A stretch of DNA of 64,000 nucleotides from Alkalihalobacillus sp. CinArs1 (GTDB lineage: Bacteria > Bacillota > Bacilli > Bacillales > Guptibacillaceae): NCBI RefSeq assembly GCF_947387515.1, contig NZ_CANDOB010000002.1, forward strand, positions 1,178,001-1,242,000, written 5' to 3'. Position 1 is the first letter of the stretch. The number at the start of each line of letters is the position of its first letter. The notes below the pieces were generated by a model that saw nothing but the letters and a program-made list of their open reading frames with translations, was not told the DNA's origin and did no database searches. Shown here piece by piece: positions 1 to 8,276 of this stretch. The translations under genes were made by a program, and so were the position numbers.

Positions 1-647
1 CAGATCTTGATTCTAAAGGATTCGAAAACGTGAAGTTCGAAGGAGAGTATCGTGACGAACCTAAGGGGGAAATCTATGACCAGAGTCCAGAAGCTGGTAA
101 GATGGTTCTCCCGACAGAAGATCGAATCGTTATCTGGTACAGTCAAGGACCAGAGCCTGTTTTATTACCAGACTTAACGAACAAAACGAAAGAAGAAGTA
201 GAAGCGTTCGCAAACGATGAAGGCCTAAAGGTTGCTTATAATGAAGCAGCTTTCAGCGATTCAGTCAAGGAAGGTCTCGTGATGGATCAGTCGCCTAATA
301 CGGCAACGAGAATCGATAAGGGACAAACGGTTACTGTAACGCTTTCTAAAGGTCCAGAACCAGAACCTGAACCGGAGCCAGAAGAAGAACGAATTGTTTT
401 TACTGAAGAAGTAAAAGTAGATGTTAAGGATAAGGAAAAGCATACAATTGAAATCATCTATCGTGACTCTAAGACAGAGAACGGTGAAATCGTTGAAGAA
501 GTTGACAAATCGAGCAAATTTGAGTTTGAACTGACGATCGATCCAGGAGACTATGCGTCGTATAAAGTCTTTGATAATGGTGAAGAAATTGAGTCGAAGA
601 CGATTACCTATGATCAAGCAAAACAAAAATACGGAAAAAACGAGTAA
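1..647 (+). CDS. prkC: PASTA-domain Ser/Thr protein kinase, C-terminal part (partial)
   Basis: This is the 3' end of a gene that begins outside the window; the reading frame is open from base 3 to the TAA at 645-647. The visible part holds the tail of one PASTA repeat, a complete PASTA repeat (from about base 160 to 350, ending in the typical TVTLSKGPEP), a Pro-Glu linker and a C-terminal beta-rich extracellular domain. PASTA repeats of this kinase family bind peptidoglycan fragments outside the membrane and control spore germination and cell-wall metabolism. The kinase domain itself is not in the window, so the assignment rests on the PASTA repeats and on the following rsgA-rpe order, which is that of prkC in Bacillus. 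PrkC is the likely name. Confidence 0.85.
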   Translation, partial: DLDSKGFENVKFEGEYRDEPKGEIYDQSPEAGKMVLPTEDRIVIWYSQGPEPVLLPDLTNKTKEEVEAFANDEGLKVAYNEAAFSDSVKEGLVMDQSPNTATRIDKGQTVTVTLSKGPEPEPEPEPEEERIVFTEEVKVDVKDKEKHTIEIIYRDSKTENGEIVEEVDKSSKFEFELTIDPGDYASYKVFDNGEEIESKTITYDQAKQKYGKNE

Positions 648-657
648 GGAGTCCTAC

Positions 658-1545
658 ATGGCAGATGGAAGAATTATTAAAGCTTTAAGTGGCTTTTATT
701 ACGTGCAGGATGAAGTGAATAAAGAAATCTATCAATGCAGAGGCAGAGGGAATTTTAGAAAGCGAAAGATCACCCCTTTAGTTGGAGATAACGTTGTCTA
801 TGAAGCGGAGAATAAAACAGATGGTTATATTCTAGAAGTAAAGAAAAGAGAAAATGAATTAGTTCGTCCACCGATTGCTAATATCGATCAGGCTTTTCTC
901 GTTTTTTCAGCTACTCAACCTACGTTCAATACGCAGCTGCTTGATAAGTTTCTTGTTCATATCGAAGCGAGTGATATAAAGCCAGTCATCTGCATCACAA
1001 AAATGGATCTTGTTTCAGAATCAGAAGAAGAAATCATACACAATTATAGCAAGGACTATAGTGAGGTGGGGTATGAAGTACTGATGAATTCTGCACAGAG
1101 TTTGTCTGGAATATCTGAGATCGAGGAGCATTTTTATGATAATGTCACTGTATTCGCAGGACAATCAGGAGTAGGGAAGTCCTCACTACTCAATGCGATC
1201 AATCCAGATTTAGACTTAGATACTAGCGATATTTCAACACATTTGGGACGAGGAAAACATACGACACGTCATGTTGAATTAATTCCGTTTGGATCTGGAT
1301 TAGTCGCTGACACACCCGGCTTTAGTTCTCTTGATTTCAGGGGCATAGAGGCAGATGATTTATGGCTTTACTTTCCTGAAATTAGAGAAAAAACGAACGA
1401 ATGTAAATTTAGAGGCTGCACTCATATGAAAGAACCTGGATGTGCGGTTAAAGCAGCTGTAGATGAAGGTGAGATAAAGGCGTACAGATACGACCATTAT
1501 TCATCGTTCTTCACAGAGATTAAGGACCAAAAACGGAGGTATTAA
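658..1545 (+). CDS. rsgA: Small ribosomal subunit biogenesis GTPase RsgA
   Basis: RsgA is a circularly permuted GTPase that acts late in 30S assembly and is stimulated by the 30S subunit. The 295-residue protein shows an N-terminal OB fold (about 1-70), then the GTPase motifs in permuted order: TKMD (114-117, G4), GQSGVGKS (168-175, G1) and DTPGF (218-222, G3). A zinc site follows with C249, C254, H256 and C262. The frame stays open upstream into prkC, but ATG 658 is the start because a TAAGGAG ribosome-binding site lies 645-651 and the protein then matches family length. The prkC stop codon forms part of that site, so the two genes are probably translated as one operon. Confidence 0.96.
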   Translation: MADGRIIKALSGFYYVQDEVNKEIYQCRGRGNFRKRKITPLVGDNVVYEAENKTDGYILEVKKRENELVRPPIANIDQAFLVFSATQPTFNTQLLDKFLVHIEASDIKPVICITKMDLVSESEEEIIHNYSKDYSEVGYEVLMNSAQSLSGISEIEEHFYDNVTVFAGQSGVGKSSLLNAINPDLDLDTSDISTHLGRGKHTTRHVELIPFGSGLVADTPGFSSLDFRGIEADDLWLYFPEIREKTNECKFRGCTHMKEPGCAVKAAVDEGEIKAYRYDHYSSFFTEIKDQKRRY

Positions 1546-1546
1546 T

Positions 1547-2194
1547 ATGATAAAGATCGCACCATCAATCCTCTCAAGCGACTTCGCAAGACTTGGAGAA
1601 GAAGTGAAGGATGTTGAAGCGTGTGGAGCTGATTATATTCACGTAGACGTGATGGATGGACATTTCGTACCAAACATTACGATTGGAGCACCTATCGTTC
1701 GAGCTCTTCGTCCTGTTACGAACTTACCGCTCGACGTGCACCTAATGATTGAAAACCCAGATCACTACATCGAAGATTTCGCAGATGCAGGGGCAGATAT
1801 CCTGACTGTTCACGCAGAGGCATGTCCTCATTTACATCGCACGATTCAGTTGATCAAGAGCAAAGGTGTTAAAGCAGGCGTCGTCATCAATCCTGCAACA
1901 CCAGTCGATGCGATCAAACATGTGATCGAAGATGTTGACCTTGTTCTTCTCATGACCGTGAATCCAGGGTTTGGTGGACAGGCTTTCATCGAAAGAGTGG
2001 TTCCAAAAATTGCAGAAGTAAAAAAACTAGCGGATGATTTGGGTGTATCGCCTGAAATTGAAGTGGACGGCGGAGTCAACAAAGAGACAGCTAGAAAATG
2101 TATCGAAGCAGGTGCTACGGTACTTGTGGCAGGATCAGCGGTTTACAATATGGAAGATCGTAAATCAGCAATCGAAAGCCTTCGTCAATCTTAA
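1547..2194 (+). CDS. rpe: Ribulose-phosphate 3-epimerase
   Basis: Rpe interconverts D-ribulose 5-phosphate and D-xylulose 5-phosphate in the pentose phosphate pathway. The 215-residue TIM barrel carries the expected metal and catalytic motifs: APSILSSDF at the N-terminus, [12 protein letters not shown] near residue 30, HLMIENP near 65, [10 protein letters not shown] near 140 and EVDGGV near 170. The gene starts one base after the rsgA stop, with GGAGGT overlapping the end of rsgA, so the two are translationally linked. It is followed by a strong terminator. No oddities are seen. Confidence 0.97.
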   Translation: MIKIAPSILSSDFARLGEEVKDVEACGADYIHVDVMDGHFVPNITIGAPIVRALRPVTNLPLDVHLMIENPDHYIEDFADAGADILTVHAEACPHLHRTIQLIKSKGVKAGVVINPATPVDAIKHVIEDVDLVLLMTVNPGFGGQAFIERVVPKIAEVKKLADDLGVSPEIEVDGGVNKETARKCIEAGATVLVAGSAVYNMEDRKSAIESLRQS

Positions 2195-2226
2195 AACAGC
2201 CGGGCGACACGCCCGCTGTTTTTTTG
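2194..2226 (+). terminator. Rho-independent terminator after rpe
   Basis: The arms AACAGC-CGGGCG and CGCCCG-CTGTT pair around a three-base loop, with one bulged C, and are followed by seven T residues. It closes the prkC-rsgA-rpe transcript. Confidence 0.85.
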
Positions 2227-2259
2227 TAAAGTGAAATTATTGTTTAGGAGTAGATGATT

Positions 2260-2808
2260 ATGAATAACAATCGCCTTGTTTTACTTCTTGAAATCGCCCT
2301 CATGGCAGGTATTGGGGTGATATTGGATTTATTCTCTATCCGATTATGGCCCAATGGTGGTTCGGTTTCTCTAGCGATGGTACCGATCTTCTTAATTGCC
2401 TTTCGGAGAGGGATCGGCCCTGGAATTGTCACTGGTTTGTTAGTGGGCATCCTACAGCCGCTTCTTGTCGCACCGTTTTATGTTCATCCGGTACAATTTT
2501 TACTAGATTATCCGGTTGGATTCATGGTAGTAGGTCTAGCGGGACTGTTTAGTGTTTCACAAGATGCTTCAAAAAAGAAACGGATCACGATGATTGCGAT
2601 CGGCTGCTTTCTCGGAGCATTGTTCCGATTAGTTTCTCATTTTACTTCGGGTGTTATCTGGTTCGGTGATATGGCGCCAGAAGGTACGCCTGTCGCGCTG
2701 TACTCATTTTTATATAATGCTTCTTATCTTTTCCCTGCAGCAGCCGTTTCGATTATTGTGTTAGCTTTACTATCATCAACTTCTCCGAAGATGGTTCATC
2801 GCCCATGA
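2260..2808 (+). CDS. thiT: Thiamine-specific ECF transporter S component ThiT
   Basis: ThiT is the membrane substrate-binding subunit that captures thiamine and works with the shared ECF module (EcfA, EcfA', EcfT), which is not in this window. The 182-residue protein is highly hydrophobic with about six membrane segments and the family signature RLWPNGGSVSLAMVPIF near residues 28-45, where the Trp and Asn sit in the thiamine pocket. Two in-frame ATGs occur at 2254 and 2260; the second is chosen because TAGGAG at 2245-2250 is then nine bases away. The stop overlaps the thiN start by four bases (ATGA). Together they form a thiamine uptake and pyrophosphorylation pair. This position is not occupied by thiT in B. 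subtilis. Confidence 0.9.
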   Translation: MNNNRLVLLLEIALMAGIGVILDLFSIRLWPNGGSVSLAMVPIFLIAFRRGIGPGIVTGLLVGILQPLLVAPFYVHPVQFLLDYPVGFMVVGLAGLFSVSQDASKKKRITMIAIGCFLGALFRLVSHFTSGVIWFGDMAPEGTPVALYSFLYNASYLFPAAAVSIIVLALLSSTSPKMVHRP

Positions 2809-3470
2809 CGAATGAAGCTATCTATCTTGTAGCAAGTGGACCAGTTTCTGATTTGCCTCAAAATCTACTAAAAGATAAGCGGGGTGTGCAATGGGTAGGT
2901 GTTGACCGGGGAGTGTATACGCTATTGAAGCATGGCATCACTCCTTCTCAGGGGTTTGGGGATTTTGACTCTGTCACGCCTGAAGAAAGAGAGTGGATCG
3001 AAACGCATAATCTGTCATTTCATGTGTATCCATCAGAAAAAGATCATACCGATCTTGAGTTAGCACTTGACTGGGCGATCGACCAACGACCGAGTGAAAT
3101 CATCATGTATGGGGTCACAGGGGGAAGACTTGATCATAGCTGGATGAACGTGCAGATGTTGATAAAAGGGTTGAAGAGTGGCGTAAGTGTAAAGCTAGAA
3201 GATCGACAGAATCGGCTTCAGTTAAAAGGACCAGGCCATTATTCTATAGAGAATGATGCGCGATATCCATATGCTTCGTTCTTATCGTATACACCCGAAG
3301 TAAAGGGGTTAACGTTAGAAGGCTTTAAATTCCCTCTTACGGATAAAAAGTTGGAATGGGGATCCAGTTTATGCATAAGTAATGAATTGGTCGAGGAAAA
3401 TGGGTCTTATTCATTTACTGAAGGCATACTTATGGTGGTAAGAAGTTCGGACGCCGAACATCAGGATTAG
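2805..3470 (+). CDS. thiN: Thiamine pyrophosphokinase
   Basis: ThiN transfers pyrophosphate from ATP to thiamine to make thiamine diphosphate. The 221-residue protein has the family's metal and nucleotide motifs: GVDRGVYTLLKHGI near residue 35, GDFDSVTPEE near 50, SEKDHTDLELALDWA near 80 and GVTGGRLDH near 105. The start ATG overlaps the thiT stop, so thiT and thiN are translationally coupled; uptake followed by phosphorylation traps thiamine in the cell. In B. subtilis the same gene (yloS) follows rpe directly. The length is normal and no residue is missing. Confidence 0.95.
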   Translation: MTNEAIYLVASGPVSDLPQNLLKDKRGVQWVGVDRGVYTLLKHGITPSQGFGDFDSVTPEEREWIETHNLSFHVYPSEKDHTDLELALDWAIDQRPSEIIMYGVTGGRLDHSWMNVQMLIKGLKSGVSVKLEDRQNRLQLKGPGHYSIENDARYPYASFLSYTPEVKGLTLEGFKFPLTDKKLEWGSSLCISNELVEENGSYSFTEGILMVVRSSDAEHQD

Positions 3471-3568
3471 GGTATATTTTATTTTTGGCGAATATAATAG
3501 TAAAGAATATTATGATCTCATATTGTTTTATCCTGGTCTCCATTTTTGACTTTTGAGGAGGGGGAAGT

Positions 3569-3652
3569 ATGAAGTTCTATACGATTAAACTACCTAAGTT
3601 TCTCGGTGGGTTTGTAAGGGCGATTCTTGGATCTCTTCGTAAAAATGAATAG
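3569..3652 (+). CDS. spoVM: Stage V sporulation protein SpoVM (27 aa)
   Basis: This tiny gene encodes 27 residues beginning MKFYTIKLPKFLGG and ending ILGSLRKNE, nearly identical to B. subtilis SpoVM. SpoVM is an amphipathic helix that recognises the convex outer forespore membrane, recruits SpoIVA for the coat basement layer and inhibits FtsH. The conserved Pro9 that kinks the helix is present. A very strong ribosome-binding site (GAGGAGGGGG, 3555-3564) precedes it. The position between thiN and rpmB is the same as in B. subtilis. Known family members are SigE-dependent in the mother cell; the AT-rich 3471-3568 region contains GAATATT, a fit to a SigE -35 element, but no correctly spaced -10, so I do not call a promoter. 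Confidence 0.96.
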   Translation: MKFYTIKLPKFLGGFVRAILGSLRKNE

Positions 3653-3656
3653 CACG

Positions 3657-3687
3657 AAAAAAAGCACCTGATCCCGGGTGCTTTTTT
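3657..3687 (+). terminator. Rho-independent terminator after spoVM
   Basis: AAAAAAGCACC and GGTGCTTTTTT form a perfect stem around an eight-base loop. It ends the short spoVM transcript and may work in both directions. Confidence 0.85.
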
Positions 3688-3750
3688 GTGTAAGCATGTT
3701 AAGGATCTAGTTGATCTGGTCCCTATGCCGTAGGAGTTTAAATACCTCTT

Positions 3751-3870
3751 GCTTTCCTGTGGACGAACGTCCGAGCCTCAAAGCGGACAAAGAGCCGTCC
3801 ACTCTGAGTCTCGAACGCCCGTTGGACCACGGGAGTCAAGCGGTATTCACTCCTACTAGAATACAATCAA
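3751..3870 (+). repeat. Degenerate Bacillaceae intergenic repeat, copy 1
   Basis: This non-coding stretch carries, in order, GCTTTCC, CGTCCGAGCCTC, GAGTCTCGAACG, CACGGGAGTCAAGCGGT, CACTCC and CAATCAA. From memory, these are the landmarks of a G+C-rich intergenic repeat seen in many copies in Bacillus-related genomes. The same landmarks recur inverted at 27374-27453. The sequence is eroded. The rest of the 3653-4057 gap holds only the flanking terminators and AT-rich sequence; the short open frame here has no ribosome-binding site and no recognisable product. Confidence 0.55.
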
Positions 3871-4016
3871 TCAAAGTTAAACTTTCCGACCTATTATGCT
3901 ACATAACTTTTCAGCTCGTCAAGGTGATTATTATTGGTTTAATCCTTCATATTAGCGCAGATTGGAGCGTAAATGATCACTATTTTGTTGGATGATCATT
4001 CAGTAGCCTTTTAACA

Positions 4017-4047
4017 TAAAAAAAGCACCCGCTAGCGGGTGCTTTTT
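4017..4047. terminator. Bidirectional terminator serving rpmB
   Basis: A near-perfect palindrome, AAAAGCACCCGC-TA-GCGGGTGCTTTT, with A and T tracts on both sides lies just beyond the rpmB stop. It ends minus-strand rpmB transcription and would also stop any plus-strand transcript passing through. Confidence 0.88.
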
Positions 4048-4057
4048 CGTGTGTCAA

Positions 4058-4243
4058 TTATACGCGTTCTACTTTCCCAGATTTAAGGGCACGAGCAGAA
4101 ACATATACTTTTTTCGGTTTACCATCAACCATGATACGTACCTTTTGAAGGTTTGCACCAAATTTACGTTTTGTTGTATTCAACGCGTGAGAACGCTTGT
4201 TACCAAACGCAGTCTTTTTGCCAGTGATTGCACATTTAGCCAT
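4058..4243 (-). CDS. rpmB: 50S ribosomal protein L28
   Basis: L28 is a small protein of the large ribosomal subunit. The 61-residue product begins [22 protein letters not shown] and ends SGKVERV, with the usual [13 protein letters not shown] core. A consensus AAGGAGG ribosome-binding site lies just upstream on the minus strand. Opposite orientation relative to spoVM and yloU is also the arrangement in B. subtilis. It has its own promoter and terminator, so it is a single-gene unit. The plus-strand frame over it is a shadow. Confidence 0.97.
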   Translation of the reverse strand: MAKCAITGKKTAFGNKRSHALNTTKRKFGANLQKVRIMVDGKPKKVYVSARALKSGKVERV

Positions 4244-4301
4244 TATTTCAACCTCCTTACTGTCCTACATTGCACAAGAAGTGCAGGATAAATCCTCCAC
4301 T

Positions 4302-4330
4302 ATAGTATCACGTAGGTATAGTGAATGCAA
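4302..4330 (-). promoter_or_regulatory. SigA-type promoter for rpmB (extended -10)
   Basis: Read on the minus strand, TTGCAT (4325-4330) is followed by a 17-base spacer and TACTAT (4302-4307), with TG one base before the -10. The -35 is weak and the extended -10 compensates. A small hairpin (TGCAC...GTGCA, 4271-4285) lies in the leader. Confidence 0.6.
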
Positions 4331-4543
4331 GACAAACAACAGGGTTATCAAGAAAAAAACTTAACAGCTAAAAGTGATGATACGAGTGTTTTACAAGGAT
4401 GAACTTTTAAATTCACTAATATTGTAGTAAAATAACTATTAGCTCTAAATGAGATGTATTTAATTTATTTTAGCATCAAGAGTTAGTAATGAAGATAGAA
4501 TGGAACATTGGTCAGCACCCAAATCGCTAAGGGAGGAACAAAT
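4331..4543. other. AT-rich intergenic region before yloU
   Basis: This stretch separates the divergent rpmB and yloU genes. It is very AT-rich and probably holds the yloU-fakA promoter, but I find no -35/-10 pair good enough to place. No coding sequence, RNA structure or repeat is evident. Confidence 0.5.
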
Positions 4544-4906
4544 ATGTCAATTGAAATGAAAACCCAATACGGACAAATCGATATTTCTACTGAGGTAGTA
4601 GCTGCAATTGCAGGTGGCGCAGCGATAGATTGTTATGGTATCGTAGGTATGGCTTCTCAGAAGCAACTTAAAGACGGTATTACAGAATTGTTGGGAAAAG
4701 ATAACTTTAGCAGAGGGATAGTAGTTCGCAGAGAAGAAGAAGAACTCAATATCGATATGTATATTATTGTGAGCTATGGTACAAAAATTTCGGAAGTTGC
4801 TCATAACGTTCAAACAAAAGTAAAGTACCAGCTTGACCAAATGCTCGGACTATCTGTAGATTCTGTAAACATCTACGTACAAGGGGTCAGAGTAACGAAC
4901 CCTTAA
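4544..4906 (+). CDS. yloU: Asp23/Gls24 family protein YloU
   Basis: This 120-residue protein belongs to the Asp23/Gls24 (DUF322) family of small, abundant cell-envelope-associated proteins, whose Staphylococcus aureus member is anchored near the membrane and linked to cell-wall stress. The family core is visible: ISTEVVAAIAGGAAIDCYGIVGM near residues 10-30 and VDMYIIVSYGTKI-like strands later (here IDMYIIVSYGTKI), ending in VDSVNIYVQGVRV. ATG 4544 is preferred over an upstream in-frame ATG at 4508 because GGGAGGAAC at 4531-4539 is correctly spaced. It forms a two-gene unit with fakA, as in B. subtilis. Its biochemical role is not established. Confidence 0.92.
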   Translation: MSIEMKTQYGQIDISTEVVAAIAGGAAIDCYGIVGMASQKQLKDGITELLGKDNFSRGIVVRREEEELNIDMYIIVSYGTKISEVAHNVQTKVKYQLDQMLGLSVDSVNIYVQGVRVTNP

Positions 4907-4928
4907 GTGGAGTTAGGAGGAACAGTCT

Positions 4929-6596
4929 GTGACAATTAAGAGGATTGACGGTAAGCGGTTTGCGCATATGGTTATTGAAGGTGCAAACAACCTATCTAAA
5001 AATGCAAAAATGGTTGATGCATTAAACGTATTCCCTGTACCAGACGGAGATACAGGAACCAATATGAACCTAACCATTACTTCAGGTGCAAACGAGGTTA
5101 AGAAAAGCAGCTCAGAGAAAGTAGGAGATGTAGCATCTCTATTTGCACGAGGACTATTAATGGGTGCGCGAGGAAACTCTGGAGTAATTCTTTCACAGTT
5201 ATTCAGAGGGTTTTCTAAAGCGATCGATACAAAGAGTGAAATTGGAACAGTAGACTTTGCTGCTGCTTTAGACAATGGCGTTGAGTCGGCTTATAAAGCG
5301 GTTATGAAGCCTGTTGAAGGTACGATTCTAACTGTAGCAAAAGACGCTGCGAAGAAAGCTGTAAAGTCAGCAAAGCAAACGGAAGATATGATCGAGCTTA
5401 TGCAAATCGTTGTAAAGGAAGCGAAAGCCTCCCTTCAACGTACGCCTGATTTACTTCCAGTTCTAAAAGAAGTTGGGGTTGTAGACTCCGGTGGACAAGG
5501 TTTACTCGTGATCTATGAAGGGTTTCTTGCCGTGCTTGAAGGCAAAGAAGCACCTGATGTGTCACTCGAAGAAGAAAAGATGGATGAATTGGTTCGCGCT
5601 GAGCATCATAAAGGTGCACAAGGACATATGAAGACAGAAGATATCGAATTTGGATATTGTACTGAATTCATGGTTCAACTTGAGGATGCGAAGCTTAAAC
5701 AATCTCCGTATGATGAAGAATCGTTTCGAAATGAACTAGACAAGCACGGGGACTCACTTCTCGTGATATCTGATGACGACCTTGTCAAAGTACATATGCA
5801 TACTGAATACCCTGGTAATATCATGACATATGCACAGAATTTCGGAAGTTTGATCAAAATTAAGATTGAGAATATGCGTGAGCAGCATTCGACGATCCTT
5901 AACGAAGAAAAAGCTTCTAAGCCAGCTGCTGCTGAAAAGAAGAAGTATGGGATCATCACCGTTTCGATGGGTGATGGGATCGCTGACCTATTCAAGAGTT
6001 TGGGCGCGAGCTACGTGATCTCTGGTGGTCAAACGATGAACCCGAGCACAGAGGACATCGTGAAAGCGATCGAGGAAGTGAATGCCGAGAATATCATCAT
6101 CCTTCCGAATAACAGCAACATCGTCATGACAGCAGAGCAAGCAGCTTCCGTAGTTGAAGAAAATGTTGTTGTCATTCCTTCTAAAACTGTTCCACAAGGG
6201 ATCGCTAGCTTACTCGGATTTAATCCTTCGGTAGAAATCGAGGAAAATGGTACGGCGATGAAAGCAAGCATGTCTGAAGTGAAATCAGGTCAAGTTACGT
6301 TCGCTGTTCGTGACACTCAAATCGATGGCGTTTCAATCGCAAAAGATGATTTCATGGGGATTTCTGATGGGAAAATCGTAGTCTCTGAATCATCTCGATT
6401 CAATGTAGCGAAAGCTCTATTAGAATCCATGATCGGCGAAGATGATGAGATCATCACGATCATCTATGGTGAAGATGCAGACAAAGAAGAAGCAGAAAAG
6501 CTCGTTTCCTTTATAGAAGAGCAGTTCGAAGAAGTTGAAGTTGAACTCCATGAAGGAAAGCAACCGATCTATCCGTATATTGTTTCGGTCGAGTAG
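4929..6596 (+). CDS. fakA: Fatty acid kinase ATP-binding subunit FakA (YloV)
   Basis: FakA is the ATP-binding subunit of fatty acid kinase; with an acyl-binding FakB partner it phosphorylates exogenous fatty acids for entry into phospholipid synthesis by PlsX/PlsY. The 555-residue protein has an N-terminal DAK2 (Dhal) domain with PDGDTGTNM at about residue 37-45 binding Mg-ATP, GARGNSGVILSQ near 78, and VDSGGQGLL near 187; a central domain and a DegV-like C-terminal FakB-interaction domain follow. The start is GTG 4929 behind TTAGGAGG. The plsX operon lies a few kilobases downstream, which is functionally coherent. No FakB gene is in the window. Confidence 0.93.
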   Translation: MTIKRIDGKRFAHMVIEGANNLSKNAKMVDALNVFPVPDGDTGTNMNLTITSGANEVKKSSSEKVGDVASLFARGLLMGARGNSGVILSQLFRGFSKAIDTKSEIGTVDFAAALDNGVESAYKAVMKPVEGTILTVAKDAAKKAVKSAKQTEDMIELMQIVVKEAKASLQRTPDLLPVLKEVGVVDSGGQGLLVIYEGFLAVLEGKEAPDVSLEEEKMDELVRAEHHKGAQGHMKTEDIEFGYCTEFMVQLEDAKLKQSPYDEESFRNELDKHGDSLLVISDDDLVKVHMHTEYPGNIMTYAQNFGSLIKIKIENMREQHSTILNEEKASKPAAAEKKKYGIITVSMGDGIADLFKSLGASYVISGGQTMNPSTEDIVKAIEEVNAENIIILPNNSNIVMTAEQAASVVEENVVVIPSKTVPQGIASLLGFNPSVEIEENGTAMKASMSEVKSGQVTFAVRDTQIDGVSIAKDDFMGISDGKIVVSESSRFNVAKALLESMIGEDDEIITIIYGEDADKEEAEKLVSFIEEQFEEVEVELHEGKQPIYPYIVSVE

Positions 6597-6608
6597 CATT
6601 TAAATAAA

Positions 6609-6651
6609 GCAGAAAAAGAAACGTGGCACATGCCAGGTTTTCTTTTTCTGC
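6609..6651 (+). terminator. Terminator after fakA
   Basis: A long stem (GCAGAAAAAGAAA...TTTCTTTTTCTGC) is topped by TGGCA-CA-TGCCA. The stem itself supplies the T-rich 3' arm. It separates fakA from sdaAB. Confidence 0.75.
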
Positions 6652-6701
6652 CATTAACAAATAGTGTTCATTAGGTGTACATAACGAAAGGTGGAGTCGA
6701 T

Positions 6702-7364
6702 GTGAAGTTTCGCAGTGTCTTTGATATTATCGGTCCAGTAATGATCGGCCCTTCAAGTTCACATACAGCAGGTGCAGCAAGAATCGGACGAGTAGCTAGA
6801 CATCTATTTGGTCGGGAGCCACAAAGCATCACGATTTCTTTGTATGGTTCATTTGCAAAAACATACAAAGGACATGGAACTGATGTGGCGCTAGTGGGTG
6901 GTGTCCTAGATTTTGACACGTTCGATGAACGAATTGTGAATGCGCTTACATTGGCGAAAGAGAAAAAGATAAAGGTAAGGTTCATTGAGGAAGATGCTGT
7001 TACTGATCATCCGAACACAGCTAGGGTGCACTTGAAAGACGATAAAGGTGAGCTGGAACTAGTAGGGATCTCAATCGGTGGCGGTAAGATGGAAGTGATC
7101 GAATTAAATGGCTTTGCACTTGGCTTGTCTGGAAACAGTCCCGCAATACTTGTTGTTCATAATGATCGGTTCGGTGCGATCGCAGGAGTATCGAACTTAC
7201 TAGCGAAGCATGAAATCAATATTGGACACATGAACGTTTCGAGGAAAGAAAAAGGGAAAGAAGCCCTCATGACGATAGAGGTTGATCAAAACATTCCTCA
7301 GGTAGTGCTCGATGAAGTCGAATCACTTCCAAACATTCTTCAAGTTGCAAAAATCAGTGAATAA
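6702..7364 (+). CDS. sdaAB: L-serine dehydratase, iron-sulfur-dependent, beta subunit
   Basis: SdaAB pairs with SdaAA to form the oxygen-sensitive [4Fe-4S] enzyme that deaminates L-serine to pyruvate and ammonia. The 220-residue protein begins KFRSVFDIIGPVMIGPSSSHTAGAARIGR, the beta-subunit signature, and ends in an ACT-like domain (about 148-220) beginning LVVHNDRFGAIAGVSNLLA, which is a likely serine-sensing site. GTG 6702 is chosen over an upstream in-frame GTG at 6675 because AAAGGTGGAG (6687-6696) sits directly before it and the N-terminus then matches the family. It is cotranscribed with sdaAA 20 bases downstream. Confidence 0.95.
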   Translation: MKFRSVFDIIGPVMIGPSSSHTAGAARIGRVARHLFGREPQSITISLYGSFAKTYKGHGTDVALVGGVLDFDTFDERIVNALTLAKEKKIKVRFIEEDAVTDHPNTARVHLKDDKGELELVGISIGGGKMEVIELNGFALGLSGNSPAILVVHNDRFGAIAGVSNLLAKHEINIGHMNVSRKEKGKEALMTIEVDQNIPQVVLDEVESLPNILQVAKISE

Positions 7365-7384
7365 CGAATAGAGGAGGAATCGCT

Positions 7385-8272
7385 ATGTTTCGTAATGTAG
7401 CAGAACTAGTTGAGCTAGCACAATCAAGAAATGTGCCGATCTCAGAAATTATGATCGAACAAGAAATGGAAGTTAGGGGTTCGACTCGTGAACAAGTCGT
7501 AGGTCAAATGGAAAGGAACCTTGAGGTGATGGAGCAAGCTGTAGAGCGTGGTATTACAGAAGACGTTCGGTCTCACTCTGGTTTAACGGGTGGAGATGCT
7601 GTCCTGCTTCAAACTTACTTAAAATCCGGAAAATCCCTTTCTGGTGAAACGATGCTCGATGCAGTTAGTAAAGCGATGGCAACAAACGAAGTAAATGCAG
7701 CGATGGGTACGATTTGCGCAACGCCAACGGCTGGTTCAGCAGGGGTTGTTCCTGGAACATTGTTTGCGATCAGAGAAAAGGTGAATCCAACAAGAGAACA
7801 AATGGTGAACTACCTCTTCACATCAGGAGCTTTCGGATTCGTTGTTGCGAACAATGCTTCCATTTCAGGGGCTGCAGGTGGATGTCAAGCGGAGGTTGGT
7901 TCAGCTACAGGTATGGCTGCAGCTGCAATCGTTGAACTTATGGGTGGAACACCTGAACAGTCTTCACACGCTTTTGCAATCGCGCTTAAAAATATGCTTG
8001 GGTTAGTATGCGACCCAGTTGCTGGTCTTGTAGAAGTTCCTTGTGTAAAGAGAAATGCAATGGGTGCATCGAATGCTCTCGTAGCAGCAGATATGTCACT
8101 AGCAGGAATAACAAGCCGGATTCCTTGTGATGAAGTGATCGATGCAATGTATAAGATCGGTCAAACGATGCCATCTGCTCTACGTGAAACAGCGCAAGGA
8201 GGTCTTGCAGCAACACCGACTGGACGAGAATTAGAAGCCAGGATCTTTGGAGTATCCCTGGATAAGAAATGA
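7385..8272 (+). CDS. sdaAA: L-serine dehydratase, iron-sulfur-dependent, alpha subunit
   Basis: This is the catalytic subunit of the two-chain bacterial L-serine dehydratase. The 295-residue protein has three cysteines, C167, C209 and C220, whose 42- and 11-residue spacing equals that of the [4Fe-4S] ligands of known type-2 L-serine dehydratases, so they are the probable cluster ligands. SGLTGGDA near 65-72 and ATPTAGSAGVVPG near 112-124 form the substrate-binding loops. GAGGAGG precedes the ATG. The stop lies only four bases before recG, so recG may be read from the same message. Confidence 0.96.
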   Translation: MFRNVAELVELAQSRNVPISEIMIEQEMEVRGSTREQVVGQMERNLEVMEQAVERGITEDVRSHSGLTGGDAVLLQTYLKSGKSLSGETMLDAVSKAMATNEVNAAMGTICATPTAGSAGVVPGTLFAIREKVNPTREQMVNYLFTSGAFGFVVANNASISGAAGGCQAEVGSATGMAAAAIVELMGGTPEQSSHAFAIALKNMLGLVCDPVAGLVEVPCVKRNAMGASNALVAADMSLAGITSRIPCDEVIDAMYKIGQTMPSALRETAQGGLAATPTGRELEARIFGVSLDKK

Positions 8273-8276
8273 GTGA

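Noticed and set aside
2195-2259. TPP riboswitch before thiT
   Set aside because: The space between the rpe stop and thiT is 65 bases and half of it is the terminator; no riboswitch core is present.
3471-3568. SigE or SigA promoter for spoVM
   Set aside because: GAATATT and TATAAT are both present, but neither has a partner element at the right distance; I could not place a promoter.
3711-3995. 94-codon open frame between spoVM and rpmB
   Set aside because: It covers the degenerate repeat, has no ribosome-binding site and an unnatural composition; it is a by-product of G+C-rich repeat sequence.
4049-4291. Plus-strand frame over rpmB
   Set aside because: It is antisense to a universal ribosomal protein gene with its own promoter and terminator.
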